Made by a program: the position numbers and the translations under genes. The notes under the pieces were generated by a model. It was given only the letters and a program-made list of their open reading frames with translations. It did not search any database and was not told where the DNA came from. This document shows positions 1-8,600 of a DNA stretch of 64,000 nt, in pieces (the stretch's first letter is position 1; every line of letters begins with the position of its first letter). Source of the stretch: Streptomyces sp. 1-11 (lineage in GTDB: Bacteria; Actinomycetota; Actinomycetes; Streptomycetales; Streptomycetaceae); contig NZ_BJTV01000011.1 in assembly GCF_007176755.1 (NCBI RefSeq), forward strand, positions 186,001 through 250,000, given 5' to 3'.

Positions 1-2
1 TC

Positions 3-389
3 GAGCTGCTCGGGGCCGAGGGCATCGACGGGCGGTGGGCGGCCGAGGCCAACGGGGCGGGGCTGCCGGGCGTGCGGTTCCGGGAGGCGTACTTCGCGCC
101 CACGTTCTCCAAGTTCCAGGGGAAGACGGCCGGAGGCGTGCAGATCCACGTGCACGACCGGGCCGCCTTCGATCCCGTGCGCACCGGGATCGCGCTGCTG
201 GTGACCGCGCGGAAGGTCTGGGACGGCTTCGCCTGGCGGCCGGACGACTGGATCGACAAGCTCACCGGTTCCTCCCGGGTGCGGACGATGATCGACGCGG
301 GCGCGGGCACCGACGAGGTCGTCGGCGCCTGGCAGGACGAGCTGGCGGCCTTCCGCAAGGTCCGCGGGAAATATCTCCTCTACAGGTGA
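3..389 (+). CDS. C-terminal part of a DUF1343 (NamZ/YbbC-like) exo-muramidase, 5' truncated by the window
   Basis: The reading frame is open from the first complete codon to TGA at 387-389, leaving about 128 C-terminal residues. The stretch LPGVRFREAYFAPTFSKF followed by a G-GVQIHV segment is characteristic of the DUF1343 family. That family includes NamZ, which removes terminal N-acetylmuramic acid from peptidoglycan fragments. The tail (TGSSRVRTMIDAG, then the GKYLLYR end) also fits this family. The signal peptide and catalytic half lie outside the window. Family assignment comes from remembered motifs, so the family is more certain than the substrate. Confidence 0.75.
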   Translation, partial: ELLGAEGIDGRWAAEANGAGLPGVRFREAYFAPTFSKFQGKTAGGVQIHVHDRAAFDPVRTGIALLVTARKVWDGFAWRPDDWIDKLTGSSRVRTMIDAGAGTDEVVGAWQDELAAFRKVRGKYLLYR

Positions 390-470
390 GCCGCCCGCTC
401 TGGCCAACTCCCCCGTGCCGCAGGACGATACGCCCGCATCGCACCGTTTCGGGGCACGAGGGAGCCTGTC

Positions 471-1766
471 ATGGCGGAGCCGGGGATGAGCGTGTCTCCC
501 TACTGGGAGCTGACCTTCGACGCGGACGGGGACGTGGACGGCCCCGAACGGGACCGGCTGCTGGCGCAGGTCACGGAACGCGGCGTCCGTGACCTGATCG
601 TCTTCGCGCACGGCTGGAACAACGACCGTTCGACCGCGACCGCGCTGTACCGCGCGTTCTTCGCCCCGGTCCCGGGCCTCGCCCCGAAGGCCCGGATCGG
701 GTACGCCGGAGTCGTCTGGCCGTCGATGCGGTTCTGTGACGAGCCGATCCCGGACCTGCCCCGGTCGGTCGCGGCCGTGGAGGCGCAGGCGGCGCCCGGC
801 CCGGCGCTCGACAAGGACACCCGGCGGGCCCTGCTGGGCGCCTTCCCGGCCCGGGCCACCGTGCTCGGCCGGCTGGCCCGGCTGCTGGACGAGCGGCCGC
901 CCGGGGACGAGGGGCTCGCGGAGTTCGGGCGGCTGGTGCGGCTGCTCGTGGAGCCGGGGCCGGGCGGGCCCGGGGTGGCCGATGTCCCCGGGGAGGACGG
1001 GCCGGCGGTGTTCCGGAGCGACCCGGTGGCGGCCTGCGCGGAGCTGGCCGGAGCGCTGGCGGGGCTCGGCACGGCGGAGGGGTTCGCGCTGCCGGACCCG
1101 TGGAACGGCGCCAAGGAACTGCTGCGGCAGGCGACGTACTACACGATGAAGCGGCGGGCCGGGACGGTCGGGGAGCACGGGCTCGGGCCGGCCGTCGGGC
1201 GGCTGGCCGCGGCGGCGCCGGGCGTGCGGGTGCACCTGGTCGGGCACAGCTTCGGCGGGCGGCTGGTGTCGTTCGCGCTGCGCGGGCTGCCGGCCGGGGT
1301 GCGCTCGGTGAAGTCCGTGACGCTGCTCCAGGGCGCCTTCTCGCACTACGCGTTCGCGGCCGCGCTGCCGCACGACGCCGGCCGCGCGGGCGCGCTGCGG
1401 GACCGGCAGCAGCGGATCGACGGCCCGCTGGTGTGCTGCCACTCCCGCTTCGACACGGCGCTCGCCACGTTCTACCCGCTGGCCTCGCGCTGCGCCGACG
1501 ACGACCGCTCGGTCGGCGGCCTCGCCCTCGGGCGGCTGCTGGGCGACCGGTGGGGGGCCATGGGCCACGACGGGGTGCGGGCGGTGCCGGGCACCGCCGC
1601 CCTGGACCTCGCGGCGGCCCTGCGCGGGCCGCTGCCCGGATCGGGCTGCGTGAACGTCGACGTGGCCGCGGTGGTGCGGCGCGGCGGCGCGCCGAGCGGG
1701 GCGCACAGCGACATCCTGCACCCGGAGCTGGCGCGGCTGGTGCTGGCGGCGGGCCGTATCGCCTGA
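471..1766 (+). CDS. alpha/beta-hydrolase-fold serine esterase
   Basis: A 431-residue protein with the two hallmarks of an alpha/beta hydrolase. These are an oxyanion-type FAHGWNND segment near residue 47 and a nucleophile elbow VGHSFGG with Ser260. It has no signal peptide, so it is probably cytoplasmic. Between them lies an Ala/Gly-rich stretch (about 95-215) that looks like a variable cap. The ATG at 471 is preceded by GAGGGAG with 6-nt spacing; an internal ATG at 486 is the alternative. A strong hairpin follows the stop codon. The substrate cannot be read from the sequence. Confidence 0.75.
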   Translation: MAEPGMSVSPYWELTFDADGDVDGPERDRLLAQVTERGVRDLIVFAHGWNNDRSTATALYRAFFAPVPGLAPKARIGYAGVVWPSMRFCDEPIPDLPRSVAAVEAQAAPGPALDKDTRRALLGAFPARATVLGRLARLLDERPPGDEGLAEFGRLVRLLVEPGPGGPGVADVPGEDGPAVFRSDPVAACAELAGALAGLGTAEGFALPDPWNGAKELLRQATYYTMKRRAGTVGEHGLGPAVGRLAAAAPGVRVHLVGHSFGGRLVSFALRGLPAGVRSVKSVTLLQGAFSHYAFAAALPHDAGRAGALRDRQQRIDGPLVCCHSRFDTALATFYPLASRCADDDRSVGGLALGRLLGDRWGAMGHDGVRAVPGTAALDLAAALRGPLPGSGCVNVDVAAVVRRGGAPSGAHSDILHPELARLVLAAGRIA

Positions 1767-1784
1767 CCCGCCACCGTCGCCGGG

Positions 1785-1817
1785 GCCGTACCGCGGCGGA
1801 AGCCACCGCGGTACGGC
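1785..1817. terminator. bidirectional hairpin between convergent genes
   Basis: A perfect 12-bp stem (GCCGTACCGCGG against CCGCGGTACGGC) with a 9-nt loop. It lies 18 nt after the esterase stop and 28 nt before the end of the opposing acylase gene. There is no T-tract, as is usual for streptomycete terminators. Confidence 0.75.
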
Positions 1818-1845
1818 GATCGCCGGTCACGCCGGCGCCGGTCCG

Positions 1846-4635
1846 TCACCGGTGCGAGGTGTACTCCACGACCTGCTGGTAGGTCGGCCGGTTCTGCCAG
1901 CTGATGCTGCCGTGCTTGACGCCGCCGAGGGGGCGCTGACTGATGGAGTCGGCGCACCACTGGTCGCCCGCCGAGCACTGGTCGTCGCCCGGGTAGACCT
2001 GGGCGGCGGTCTTCCCGGCCGCCTCCTTCAGGGTGCCGATCAGGACGTCCCGGCAGGCGCCGAGGCCACCGGCGCCGCAGTACTTCTGCGCCAGGCCGTC
2101 CCGCACGGACTCGCCGAGCACCGCCCTGATGTCCTTGTCGACATAGCTCCACCAGCCGTACTGGAAGGAGCTGCCGGCGTGCGATCCGGTCGGGCCGTGA
2201 CCGGCGGACGGGGCCTCGTCCACGGGCAGGTTGCCGGTGAACGCGGTGTACAGGTCGCCGCCCAGGCCGGGTTCGAACTCGGCCTTGACCAGCAGCGGCC
2301 ACCAGGCGTCCAGGATCCGGACGGCGTCCGCGTCGGCGTACTTCCTGGAGCCGGCCGAGGTCTCGGTGCGCTTCGCGCCCGCGGTCACCCACGCCTGGAG
2401 CCTGCTCACCGCCGCGGCGGCGGTGGAGTCGGTCACCGGCGACGAGTTGATCACCCTGAGCAGCTTCGGCAGGACGTCCTCGGCGCGCAGGTCGGTGAGG
2501 GCCGCGTCCGCCATGGCCTGCACGAGCTGGGTGCGGGTCACCCCGCCGGCCGCGACCAGTTTCGCCACCCGGTCGTCGAGCAGGTCGCCGCGGTGCACGG
2601 AACCGTCGCCCCAGGACGCGGTCGTGTAGTCCTTGGCCTGCTTGTTGTTCCAGGAGACGTAGTAGTCCTGGTCGGCCGAGTTCGGGTGGGCGGAGGCCGG
2701 GGTGTAGTCGGCCGTGTTGGTGGCCGGGTCCCAGCCGCGCCACTCGTAGGCGGACTCGGCCAGCACCGGGAACTCGGCGTCGACGCCGCTCGCCCGGACC
2801 GGGTTGTCGCCGCTGTTGTAGTACGCGGTGTGCTGTGCGTCGGCGTAGAACCAGTTGAAGGTGAAGTTGATGTGCTGGGCCGCGCTCTGGAAGTCCTTCG
2901 GGCCCTTGACGTAGCCGGGGTCGTTGAGCATCTGGAAGCCGATGATGGAGTCGGCCTCGTGCAGGTAGGAGGAGCGCAAGGTGGTGTAGGCGACCTTCTT
3001 GCCGCCGACGGTCGCGCGGTACTGCACCGGTCCGTACTTGGTGCGCCACACTCGCATCGTGTACGAGCCCGCGGCGGTGCCGTCGGCCACGGTGGGCTTC
3101 CAGGAGTTCTTCCGCTCGACCTGGTCCATGGCGGTGCAGGTGCCGTGGAAGAGGTAGTGGTGGTCGTCCTGGCACAGCTCGACGGCGTAGGTGTCGATGA
3201 TGTCCTGGCCGGAGGTGGTGGCGCTCCAGGAGTAGTCCTGGCCGCGGCCCAGTTCGACGTACATGCTCAGGCCCGCGAAGGAGGCGCCGCGGGCGCTGAT
3301 GCCGGGGCCCTGGATCTCCTGGAGGAGCAGGAGCTGCGGGGCGAAGTAGCCGGTCTGCGGCCCGAAGACGGCGACGGGGTGGCCGCTCGCGGTGTACTTG
3401 CCGCTGACCACGAGGGCGTTGGACATCCCGCGCCGGGCGGAGCTCAGCGAGGTCCTCGCCGCCGCGCCCGAGGCGCTCTTCGCGCTCGCGGTGGCCGCGC
3501 TGCCGGTGCGGTCGTAGACCAGGGGCTCCTCGGTCACCGTGCCGGCGTCGGGCAGTGCCCTGCCCTTGGGGTCGGCGGGCCGGCCGGCGTACGGGAAGCT
3601 GGTGCCGTCGTGGACGGTGAGGGCCGCCTCGGCGTCGTTGCGCATCCGGAACGACTCCCAGACCCTGGTGCCCTGCTCCACGCCGTACTTGGACTGGGCG
3701 GCGATCAGGGAGAGCGCGTTGTTCACCTCGCCGCCCCCGCCGGAGCCGAACAGGGAGCCGACGACCGAGGCGAGCGCCACCAGGTCGGTGATCTTGAAGT
3801 GCTCGATGGTGCCGGCGTTGGTGATGGAGTCCTTGTGGCCGGTCAGGACGTACTCGCCGGGGAAGTAACGGCCGCTGTCGGAGGCGTCGATGTAGGAGTT
3901 GATGCCGGCGAGGTAGGCGTCCGCGTCGGCGAGGGCCTGCTGCCCGCGGTCGCCGTTGCGCGCGACGGCGTTGTCGATCTGCGCCTGCAGGTCCGCCTCG
4001 GTGTACGGCGCGTTGCGGTAGAACTGCTGCTCCAGGCCCTGGTTGGCGGCGGCGCCGCCCGCGAAGCCGGTGAGCTGGCCGCGGCCCACGTGCCGGAAGA
4101 CGTCCATCAGCCACAGCCGGTCCTCCGCGGCCGCGTACCCGGCGCCGAACTCGGTGCCGTAGCGGGTGGTGCCCGTGATGTGCGGCACACCGGTCTTCTT
4201 GTCGCGGACGATGGTCACGTCGCCGCGCCCGGCCGGTTTCTCGGTGGAGGCGACCTGGTCGGAAGGCACGCCGAACGACGCGTCGTTGAAGAAGGTGTTG
4301 ATCTTCGCGTCGGTGAGTCCCCGGTATCCGGTCGCCAGGCCGGCGTAGGGGCCGAGCTGGTCCTCGGCGTGCGCGGGCTGGGTGCCGAAGGCCTGGTTGA
4401 GCAGGATCTGGGCGAGGGTGGCGTTGCCGTTCTCGCCGGGCGGCAGGATGTCCGAACACTGCCCGCCGCAGTAGTCGTCCGAGGTCACGGCGGCTTGTGC
4501 GGCGGTGGCGTGGGTGAGCGGGGAGAGAAGTGCGGCGACGAGAACGCATATCGACGCCGTCTTCAGGAACCCGGTGAGCCTGCGGGGAGTTCTCAGTTTG
4601 TCGAACAGCACGTTGCGTGGGGCGCGCCGTGGCAT
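1846..4635 (-). CDS. secreted penicillin acylase family amidase
   Basis: A 929-residue precursor of the Ntn-hydrolase penicillin/acyl-homoserine-lactone acylase family. An N-terminal signal peptide runs to about residue 48 (ending ATAAQA). The alpha-chain region includes GVPHITGTTRYGTEFGAGY-type sequence. Residues RRGMSNALV place the predicted N-terminal nucleophile of the beta chain at Ser405, after autocatalytic cleavage. The length and the DVTIVRDKKTGVPHI segment fit the family. Substrates of actinobacterial members include fatty acyl amides and beta-lactams; none can be chosen here. The ATG at 4635 follows a GGGAGGAGC-type ribosome site. It stands alone, convergent with the esterase. Confidence 0.9.
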   Translation of the reverse strand: MPRRAPRNVLFDKLRTPRRLTGFLKTASICVLVAALLSPLTHATAAQAAVTSDDYCGGQCSDILPPGENGNATLAQILLNQAFGTQPAHAEDQLGPYAGLATGYRGLTDAKINTFFNDASFGVPSDQVASTEKPAGRGDVTIVRDKKTGVPHITGTTRYGTEFGAGYAAAEDRLWLMDVFRHVGRGQLTGFAGGAAANQGLEQQFYRNAPYTEADLQAQIDNAVARNGDRGQQALADADAYLAGINSYIDASDSGRYFPGEYVLTGHKDSITNAGTIEHFKITDLVALASVVGSLFGSGGGGEVNNALSLIAAQSKYGVEQGTRVWESFRMRNDAEAALTVHDGTSFPYAGRPADPKGRALPDAGTVTEEPLVYDRTGSAATASAKSASGAAARTSLSSARRGMSNALVVSGKYTASGHPVAVFGPQTGYFAPQLLLLQEIQGPGISARGASFAGLSMYVELGRGQDYSWSATTSGQDIIDTYAVELCQDDHHYLFHGTCTAMDQVERKNSWKPTVADGTAAGSYTMRVWRTKYGPVQYRATVGGKKVAYTTLRSSYLHEADSIIGFQMLNDPGYVKGPKDFQSAAQHINFTFNWFYADAQHTAYYNSGDNPVRASGVDAEFPVLAESAYEWRGWDPATNTADYTPASAHPNSADQDYYVSWNNKQAKDYTTASWGDGSVHRGDLLDDRVAKLVAAGGVTRTQLVQAMADAALTDLRAEDVLPKLLRVINSSPVTDSTAAAAVSRLQAWVTAGAKRTETSAGSRKYADADAVRILDAWWPLLVKAEFEPGLGGDLYTAFTGNLPVDEAPSAGHGPTGSHAGSSFQYGWWSYVDKDIRAVLGESVRDGLAQKYCGAGGLGACRDVLIGTLKEAAGKTAAQVYPGDDQCSAGDQWCADSISQRPLGGVKHGSISWQNRPTYQQVVEYTSHR

Positions 4636-4890
4636 GGCAGCTCCTCCCGACTGGGGTGGGCCGGACGTTACCGCCGGTATCCCCGGGAATGAAGATGAAC
4701 ATGCGTCAACTTTCCGAAGTCGTCACAGCGGCGCCCGGGCCGACCGCCGGGCGCCTTATGGGAGGGCATCGGAAAACGGATGGAGCCGAATCTCGTGTCG
4801 ACACGTCTATTCGGCGACGTCGCGCGGAACCCGTACGACGACGGAGAACTGACGCAAGAGCGGACGCAGGTGTGACGGAGGTGCATGGCG

Positions 4891-5493
4891 ATGGCCGGAT
4901 TCCGAAGTCTGGCGAGACAGGTGCGGGACCCGCGGTGTGATCTGGCGCTGCGGCGCTACTCGCTGCGCAAGTGCCTGGAGCGGTTCGCTCCTTATGGGCA
5001 CCGGGCGACCTGGGACCATCTCTGCTCCCGGGCCGGTTTCGGCCCGGAGGACCGGTCCCCCGATCCGGCGCGGCTCGTGGCCGCGCTGGAGGAGCTGGAG
5101 GAGGCGCGGGCGGTCTGGCTCGGCTACGAGGCCGAGTTCGCCGAGCGCCGCAAGAAGGAGAAGCACGACGGGCTGCGCCGGCCGGGGACGGTGGACGACT
5201 GGCACCGGATGACCTGGGGCGGGTTCGGGGTCGCCTGGTGCGACGACCCGCGGATCCATCCCGGCGAGCCGCTGGCGGAGGTGCTGCGCCGGATCATCGC
5301 CGCGCTGAACCGCGAACCGGGCGCGTGCTGCCCGGTCTGCGACGGGGAGCGGCTGGTCTGGAGGTACGGCCTCGACCACGAGCCGTCGTCCGGCCCGGTC
5401 TGCGCGGACTGCGGCATCCTCGTGCCCCGGCCCGTGCTCACACCGCAGGCGCTGGCGTACTCCAGGAGCGAACGCCTGCTGATGTCGGCCTGA
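4891..5493 (+). CDS. conserved streptomycete protein with a C-terminal zinc ribbon
   Basis: About 200 residues, function unknown. The C-terminal third carries CCPVCDGERLVW and, 20 residues on, VCADCG. These are two CxxC knuckles that should form a zinc ribbon. The N-terminal half is charged and helical (ALEELEEARAVW). An ATG at 4885 also exists, but the GGAGG at 4877-4881 is too close to it. The ATG at 4891 has a 9-nt spacing and is preferred. The gene is divergent from the acylase across about 255 nt. Confidence 0.65.
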   Translation: MAGFRSLARQVRDPRCDLALRRYSLRKCLERFAPYGHRATWDHLCSRAGFGPEDRSPDPARLVAALEELEEARAVWLGYEAEFAERRKKEKHDGLRRPGTVDDWHRMTWGGFGVAWCDDPRIHPGEPLAEVLRRIIAALNREPGACCPVCDGERLVWRYGLDHEPSSGPVCADCGILVPRPVLTPQALAYSRSERLLMSA

Positions 5494-5600
5494 TCCGCGG
5501 GCCGGCCCGACCGAGGGGGATGCGCGGGGGGTGCGCCGGGGGATGCCGCGCCCCTGACGCGCCCGGAAGCCGTGCCGGTGGCCTCTGGCACCATCGACCC

Positions 5601-6329
5601 ATGGTGCAGGTGTGTCTCAACGGAACCCGCTCGGCCGCCGACGGCGTCGGAGTGCCGCTGTCCCCGGCGGAGTTGGCGCGGTCCGCGGCCGAGGCCGTCG
5701 CGGCGGGCGCCACCGAGGTCCACGTCCACCCGAAGACGCCGTGCGGGCACGACAGCCTGTCCCCCCGGGTGCTCGCGGCGGCGCTCGAGGCGATACGGGC
5801 GCGGGTGGCGGTGCCGGTCGGCGTGACCACCGGCGCCTGGGCCGAACCCGAACCGGCCGCCCGGCTCGGCCGCGTGCGGGCCTGGTCGGTGCTGCCCGAC
5901 TTCGCCTCGGTCAACTGGCATGAGCCGGGCGCCGAGGAGGTCGCCGCGCAACTGCTCGCCATGGGCGTGGGGGTCGAGGCGGGCATCTGGTCCGGCACGG
6001 ACGCCGCCGGGCGGTTCGCGGCCTCGCCGCTCGGCCCCAGGGTGCTGCGGGTGCTGGCGGAGGTGACGGATCCCGACCCCGGGACCGCGGAGGCGACCGC
6101 GCACGCCCTGCTGGCGCGTCTCGGTCCCGCGCACGGCCGCCCGGTCCTGCTGCACGGTGAGGAGGGCGGCGCCTGGCCGGTGCTGCGGCTGGCCGGCCGG
6201 CTGGGCCTGGCCACCCGCATCGGCCTGGAGGACACCCTGTTCCTGCCCGACGGCGAACCCGCCGCCTCCAACGCCCGGTTGGTGGCGGAGGGACTGGTCC
6301 AGTACGGGTCGGTCCGGCGTTCGCCGTAG
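5601..6329 (+). CDS. BKACE family (beta-keto acid cleavage enzyme, DUF849)
   Basis: A 242-residue TIM-barrel-type enzyme. The VHVHPK motif places the two zinc-ligand histidines at 41 and 43, and FASVNWHEPG and GLEDTLFL correspond to later strands of the barrel. Family members condense a beta-keto acid with acetyl-CoA to give acetoacetate and a new acyl-CoA. The protein is somewhat shorter than the usual 270-300 residues. No ribosome binding site precedes the ATG. CACCAT lies 6 nt upstream, so a leaderless transcript is possible. The specific keto acid is unknown. Confidence 0.75.
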   Translation: MVQVCLNGTRSAADGVGVPLSPAELARSAAEAVAAGATEVHVHPKTPCGHDSLSPRVLAAALEAIRARVAVPVGVTTGAWAEPEPAARLGRVRAWSVLPDFASVNWHEPGAEEVAAQLLAMGVGVEAGIWSGTDAAGRFAASPLGPRVLRVLAEVTDPDPGTAEATAHALLARLGPAHGRPVLLHGEEGGAWPVLRLAGRLGLATRIGLEDTLFLPDGEPAASNARLVAEGLVQYGSVRRSP

Positions 6330-6392
6330 CGCGGGGGCGGTCCCGGACTCCCGCGGGCGGGGCCGTGCCCGCGGCGCGCGCCCGGACCGGCC

Positions 6393-6851
6393 CTATGACC
6401 GTTCGGGCAGGAGACGGGAGCCGGTCAGGCGGTTGCCGGAGATGTCGTCCGGGTTGGACAGCACGCAGTTCTCCAGGGAGAGGCAGCCGCAGCCGATGCA
6501 GTCCGTGAGGTGGTCCCTGAGCCGGTTCAACCGCCGGATGCGTTCGTCGAGTTCGGAGCGCCACGCCTGGGACAGACGGGCCCAGTCCTCGCGGGTCGGG
6601 GTCCGCTCCTCGGGGAGCCGGGCCAGCGCCTCGCGGATCGTGGCCAGCGGGATGCCGACCCGCTGGGCGGCGCGCACGAAGGCGACCCGGCGCAGGGTGT
6701 CACGGGTGTAACGGCGCTGGTTGCCCGCGGTGCGTCGGCTGGTGATCAGGCCCTTGGACTCGTAGAAGTGCAGGGCGGAGACGGCGGCGCCGCTGCGCGC
6801 GGACAACTGGCCGACGGTCAGCTCGTGGACCTTCTCGGGGATCTGGGGCAC
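6393..6851 (-). CDS. soxR: redox-sensing transcriptional regulator SoxR
   Basis: A 152-residue MerR-family protein. The winged helix is at about 10-80 (HELTVGQLSARSG, then RRYTRD) and is followed by a dimerisation helix. The [2Fe-2S] cluster motif CxxCxCx5C is complete at Cys118, 121, 123 and 129. In Streptomyces, SoxR senses redox-active antibiotics and activates efflux and oxidoreductase genes. The open frame extends 21 codons upstream, but the GTG at 6851 gives the expected N-terminus (PQIPEKVHELT). No clear SoxR box was seen in this window. Confidence 0.93.
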   Translation of the reverse strand: MPQIPEKVHELTVGQLSARSGAAVSALHFYESKGLITSRRTAGNQRRYTRDTLRRVAFVRAAQRVGIPLATIREALARLPEERTPTREDWARLSQAWRSELDERIRRLNRLRDHLTDCIGCGCLSLENCVLSNPDDISGNRLTGSRLLPERS

Positions 6852-6915
6852 CCGGCAGAGACTACCGACCCGGCCGCACCGCCCTCCGTTGACATCCTCC
6901 CCGCACCCGACCATG

Positions 6916-6931
6916 CTAAGCAGTTGCTTAG
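6916..6931. promoter_or_regulatory. palindrome CTAAGC-N4-GCTTAG upstream of the MaoC gene
   Basis: A perfect 6+6 inverted repeat, 25 nt before the maoC-like ATG and between it and soxR. A matching but less perfect copy precedes the TetR gene at 8178-8193. It is therefore a candidate operator for that TetR protein. Confidence 0.55.
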
Positions 6932-6955
6932 GAATGCGAGCGAGAGGCCGGGAAC

Positions 6956-7417
6956 ATGGCAGAACCGAGGACCTTCACCTCCCCCGACGAGCTGAAGGCC
7001 GCAGTGGGCGAGCAGCTCGGGCACACGGACTGGCTGGAGATCGACCAGAAGCGGATCGACCTGTTCGCGGAGGCGACCGGGGACCACCAGTGGATCCACG
7101 TGGACCCGGAGAAGGCCGCCGCGGGGCCGTTCGGGACGACCATCGCGCACGGCTACCTCACGCTCTCCCTGCTGCCGCTCTTCGGCCCGCAGCTGCTGCG
7201 CGTCGAGGGCGTGCGGATGGGCGTCAACTACGGGACGAACAAGGTCCGCTTCCCCTCCCCCGTCCCGGTCGGCTCCCGGCTGCGCGCCACCGCCGTCATC
7301 AGCGGCGTCGAGGACGTCAAGGACGGCATCCAGGTGACGCTCGCCTTCACGGTGGAGCGGGAGGGCGGGCAGAAGCCCGTGTGCGTCGCGGAGTCGGTGT
7401 CCCGCTACTACCTCTGA
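6956..7417 (+). CDS. MaoC-like (R)-specific enoyl-CoA hydratase
   Basis: A 153-residue single hot-dog domain. The hydratase 2 motif ATGDHQWIHVD supplies the catalytic Asp43 and His48, and GTTIAHGYL follows as in MaoC/PhaJ proteins. The reaction is hydration of trans-2-enoyl-CoA. A GAGAGG ribosome site precedes the ATG. Its promoter holds a palindrome shared with the adjacent TetR gene, suggesting control by an acyl-CoA-type repressor. Chain-length preference is unknown. Confidence 0.88.
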   Translation: MAEPRTFTSPDELKAAVGEQLGHTDWLEIDQKRIDLFAEATGDHQWIHVDPEKAAAGPFGTTIAHGYLTLSLLPLFGPQLLRVEGVRMGVNYGTNKVRFPSPVPVGSRLRATAVISGVEDVKDGIQVTLAFTVEREGGQKPVCVAESVSRYYL

Positions 7418-7438
7418 GCCCGGGCCTCTGAGCACGCG

Positions 7439-7480
7439 CCTCCGGGCCCGGGCCTCCGGGCCCGGGCCTCCGGGCCCGCC
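7439..7480. repeat. three-copy 14-bp GC tandem repeat
   Basis: The unit CCTCCGGGCCCGGG is repeated three times head to tail; the last copy ends in GCC. It lies between the convergent MaoC and TetR genes. Each unit contains GGGCCC-type self-complementarity, so it may act as a folded terminator region. Confidence 0.6.
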
Positions 7481-7484
7481 GGCC

Positions 7485-8129
7485 CTATCGCCGGGCCGGC
7501 GCGTCCGGCTCGGCGCCCACCATGCGCAGCACGAGGTCGGCGTAGAGCGCGCCGACCTCCTCGGGCGTGCGCGGCCCGGCCACGTTGAACCAGCGGGCCA
7601 CGTCGATGCAGAGCGACAGCACCGCGAGGGTGGTGCCCTGCACGTCCGGCACCCGGAACTCGCCCGAGGCGACACCCTCGTCGATGATCCCGCGCACCTC
7701 GGCGTCTACCTGGCGGCGCAGCGCGACGATCTCGGCGCGGGCGGCGGGGCCGAGCGCGTCCAGCTCGTACTGCACGACCCGCGCGGTGGTGCGCCGCCCG
7801 GCGTGCCAGCGCACGAAGGAGCTGACGGCGTCGGCGAGCCGCTCGGTCGCGCTGCCCTCGCGCCGGGCCGCCGTGCGCAGGATGTCCAGGGCCTTGTCGT
7901 GGCCGATCCGGCTGATCCGGTGGAGCAGCTCTTCCTTGGTCTTGTAGTGGATGTAGAGCGCGGCCGGGCTCATGCCGGCGCGGCTCGCGATGTCGCGGGT
8001 CGTCGTCGCGTGGTACCCGCGCTCGGCGAAGGCCTCCACGGCGGCGACCAGCAGCCGCCGTGCCGCGTCAGGGGTGACCTCTTCCCACGGCTCGACCTCG
8101 CCGCCGGCCGTCTCCTGCGCCGTACTCAT
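7485..8129 (-). CDS. TetR family regulator, probably of the MaoC gene
   Basis: A 214-residue repressor. The N-terminal helix-turn-helix spans about 25-70 (TTRDIASRAGMSPAALYIHYKTKEEL). The C-terminal half is an all-helical ligand domain of the kind seen in KstR2-like acyl-CoA regulators. It is convergent with maoC. Its own promoter contains a CTAAGC-GGCC-GCTCAC site resembling the palindrome before maoC, consistent with autoregulation plus control of that gene. The ligand is unknown. Confidence 0.85.
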   Translation of the reverse strand: MSTAQETAGGEVEPWEEVTPDAARRLLVAAVEAFAERGYHATTTRDIASRAGMSPAALYIHYKTKEELLHRISRIGHDKALDILRTAARREGSATERLADAVSSFVRWHAGRRTTARVVQYELDALGPAARAEIVALRRQVDAEVRGIIDEGVASGEFRVPDVQGTTLAVLSLCIDVARWFNVAGPRTPEEVGALYADLVLRMVGAEPDAPARR

Positions 8130-8177
8130 CGCTCGTTCGCCCCTCTCGGTGACAGGAGCACCACCATACCGCCGAAG

Positions 8178-8193
8178 GTGAGCGGCCGCTTAG
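8178..8193. promoter_or_regulatory. TetR operator candidate in its own promoter
   Basis: Read on the minus strand the site is CTAAGC-GGCC-GCTCAC. One half is identical to the maoC site at 6916-6931 and the other matches at 4 of 6 positions. It lies about 50 nt upstream of the TetR start. Confidence 0.45.
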
Positions 8194-8230
8194 CCCAGCC
8201 TTCCGGCGCGCGGCCGCCGCACCCGGGCGG

Positions 8231-8518
8231 TCAGATCTTCTCGAAGGGGTCGTGCTCGGCGAGCAGCTTCTCCAGCCGGGCCTGGTCGACGCGGCTGACG
8301 ATCTGCCCGGCCTCCTGCCGGTCGCGGATCACCTTGGCGAGGGTGAAGGCGGACGTGACGAGGTAGAGGACGGCGATGGCCAGGAAGGAACGCACCCAGG
8401 CGTCGGCGTCCAGCCGGAAGATGCCGATGGCGGTGGCCGCCATGGCGACCGCGAAGGAGGCGACGGCCTGCCCGTAGAAGGCGGCCGTGTTCTGCTGCTT
8501 GACCGGTGTGTCACTCAT
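8231..8518 (-). CDS. YiaA/YiaB-like two-helix membrane protein
   Basis: A 95-residue protein with two predicted membrane helices (about 12-34 and 44-66), followed by a charged tail. The pattern is TAAFYGQAVASFAV, then LVTSAFTLAKVIRDRQEA. It matches the YiaA/YiaB two-helix domain, whose function is not established. The ATG at 8518 gives the family's usual start; an in-frame ATG at 8530 is an alternative. No clear ribosome site was seen. Confidence 0.72.
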   Translation of the reverse strand: MSDTPVKQQNTAAFYGQAVASFAVAMAATAIGIFRLDADAWVRSFLAIAVLYLVTSAFTLAKVIRDRQEAGQIVSRVDQARLEKLLAEHDPFEKI

Positions 8519-8600
8519 GACGACGAGCATCGGCGGACGTGGCCGGCGCTACATCCGCCGGGATACTCAGAACACGTACTCAGCCGGCCCCCGACGGGCC

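Noticed and set aside
1472..4702. Very long open frames opposite or beside the acylase gene (also at 1852-4692, 47521-51018, 48491-51040 and 56251-59394)
   Set aside because: They lack ribosome sites and domain similarity and encode Arg/Ala/Gly-rich low-complexity protein; they arise from high third-position GC in the true genes.
6393..6914. SoxR start at the first in-frame ATG (6914)
   Set aside because: The extra 21 residues are not part of the MerR domain and would overlap the maoC-side palindrome; GTG at 6851 gives the expected N-terminus.
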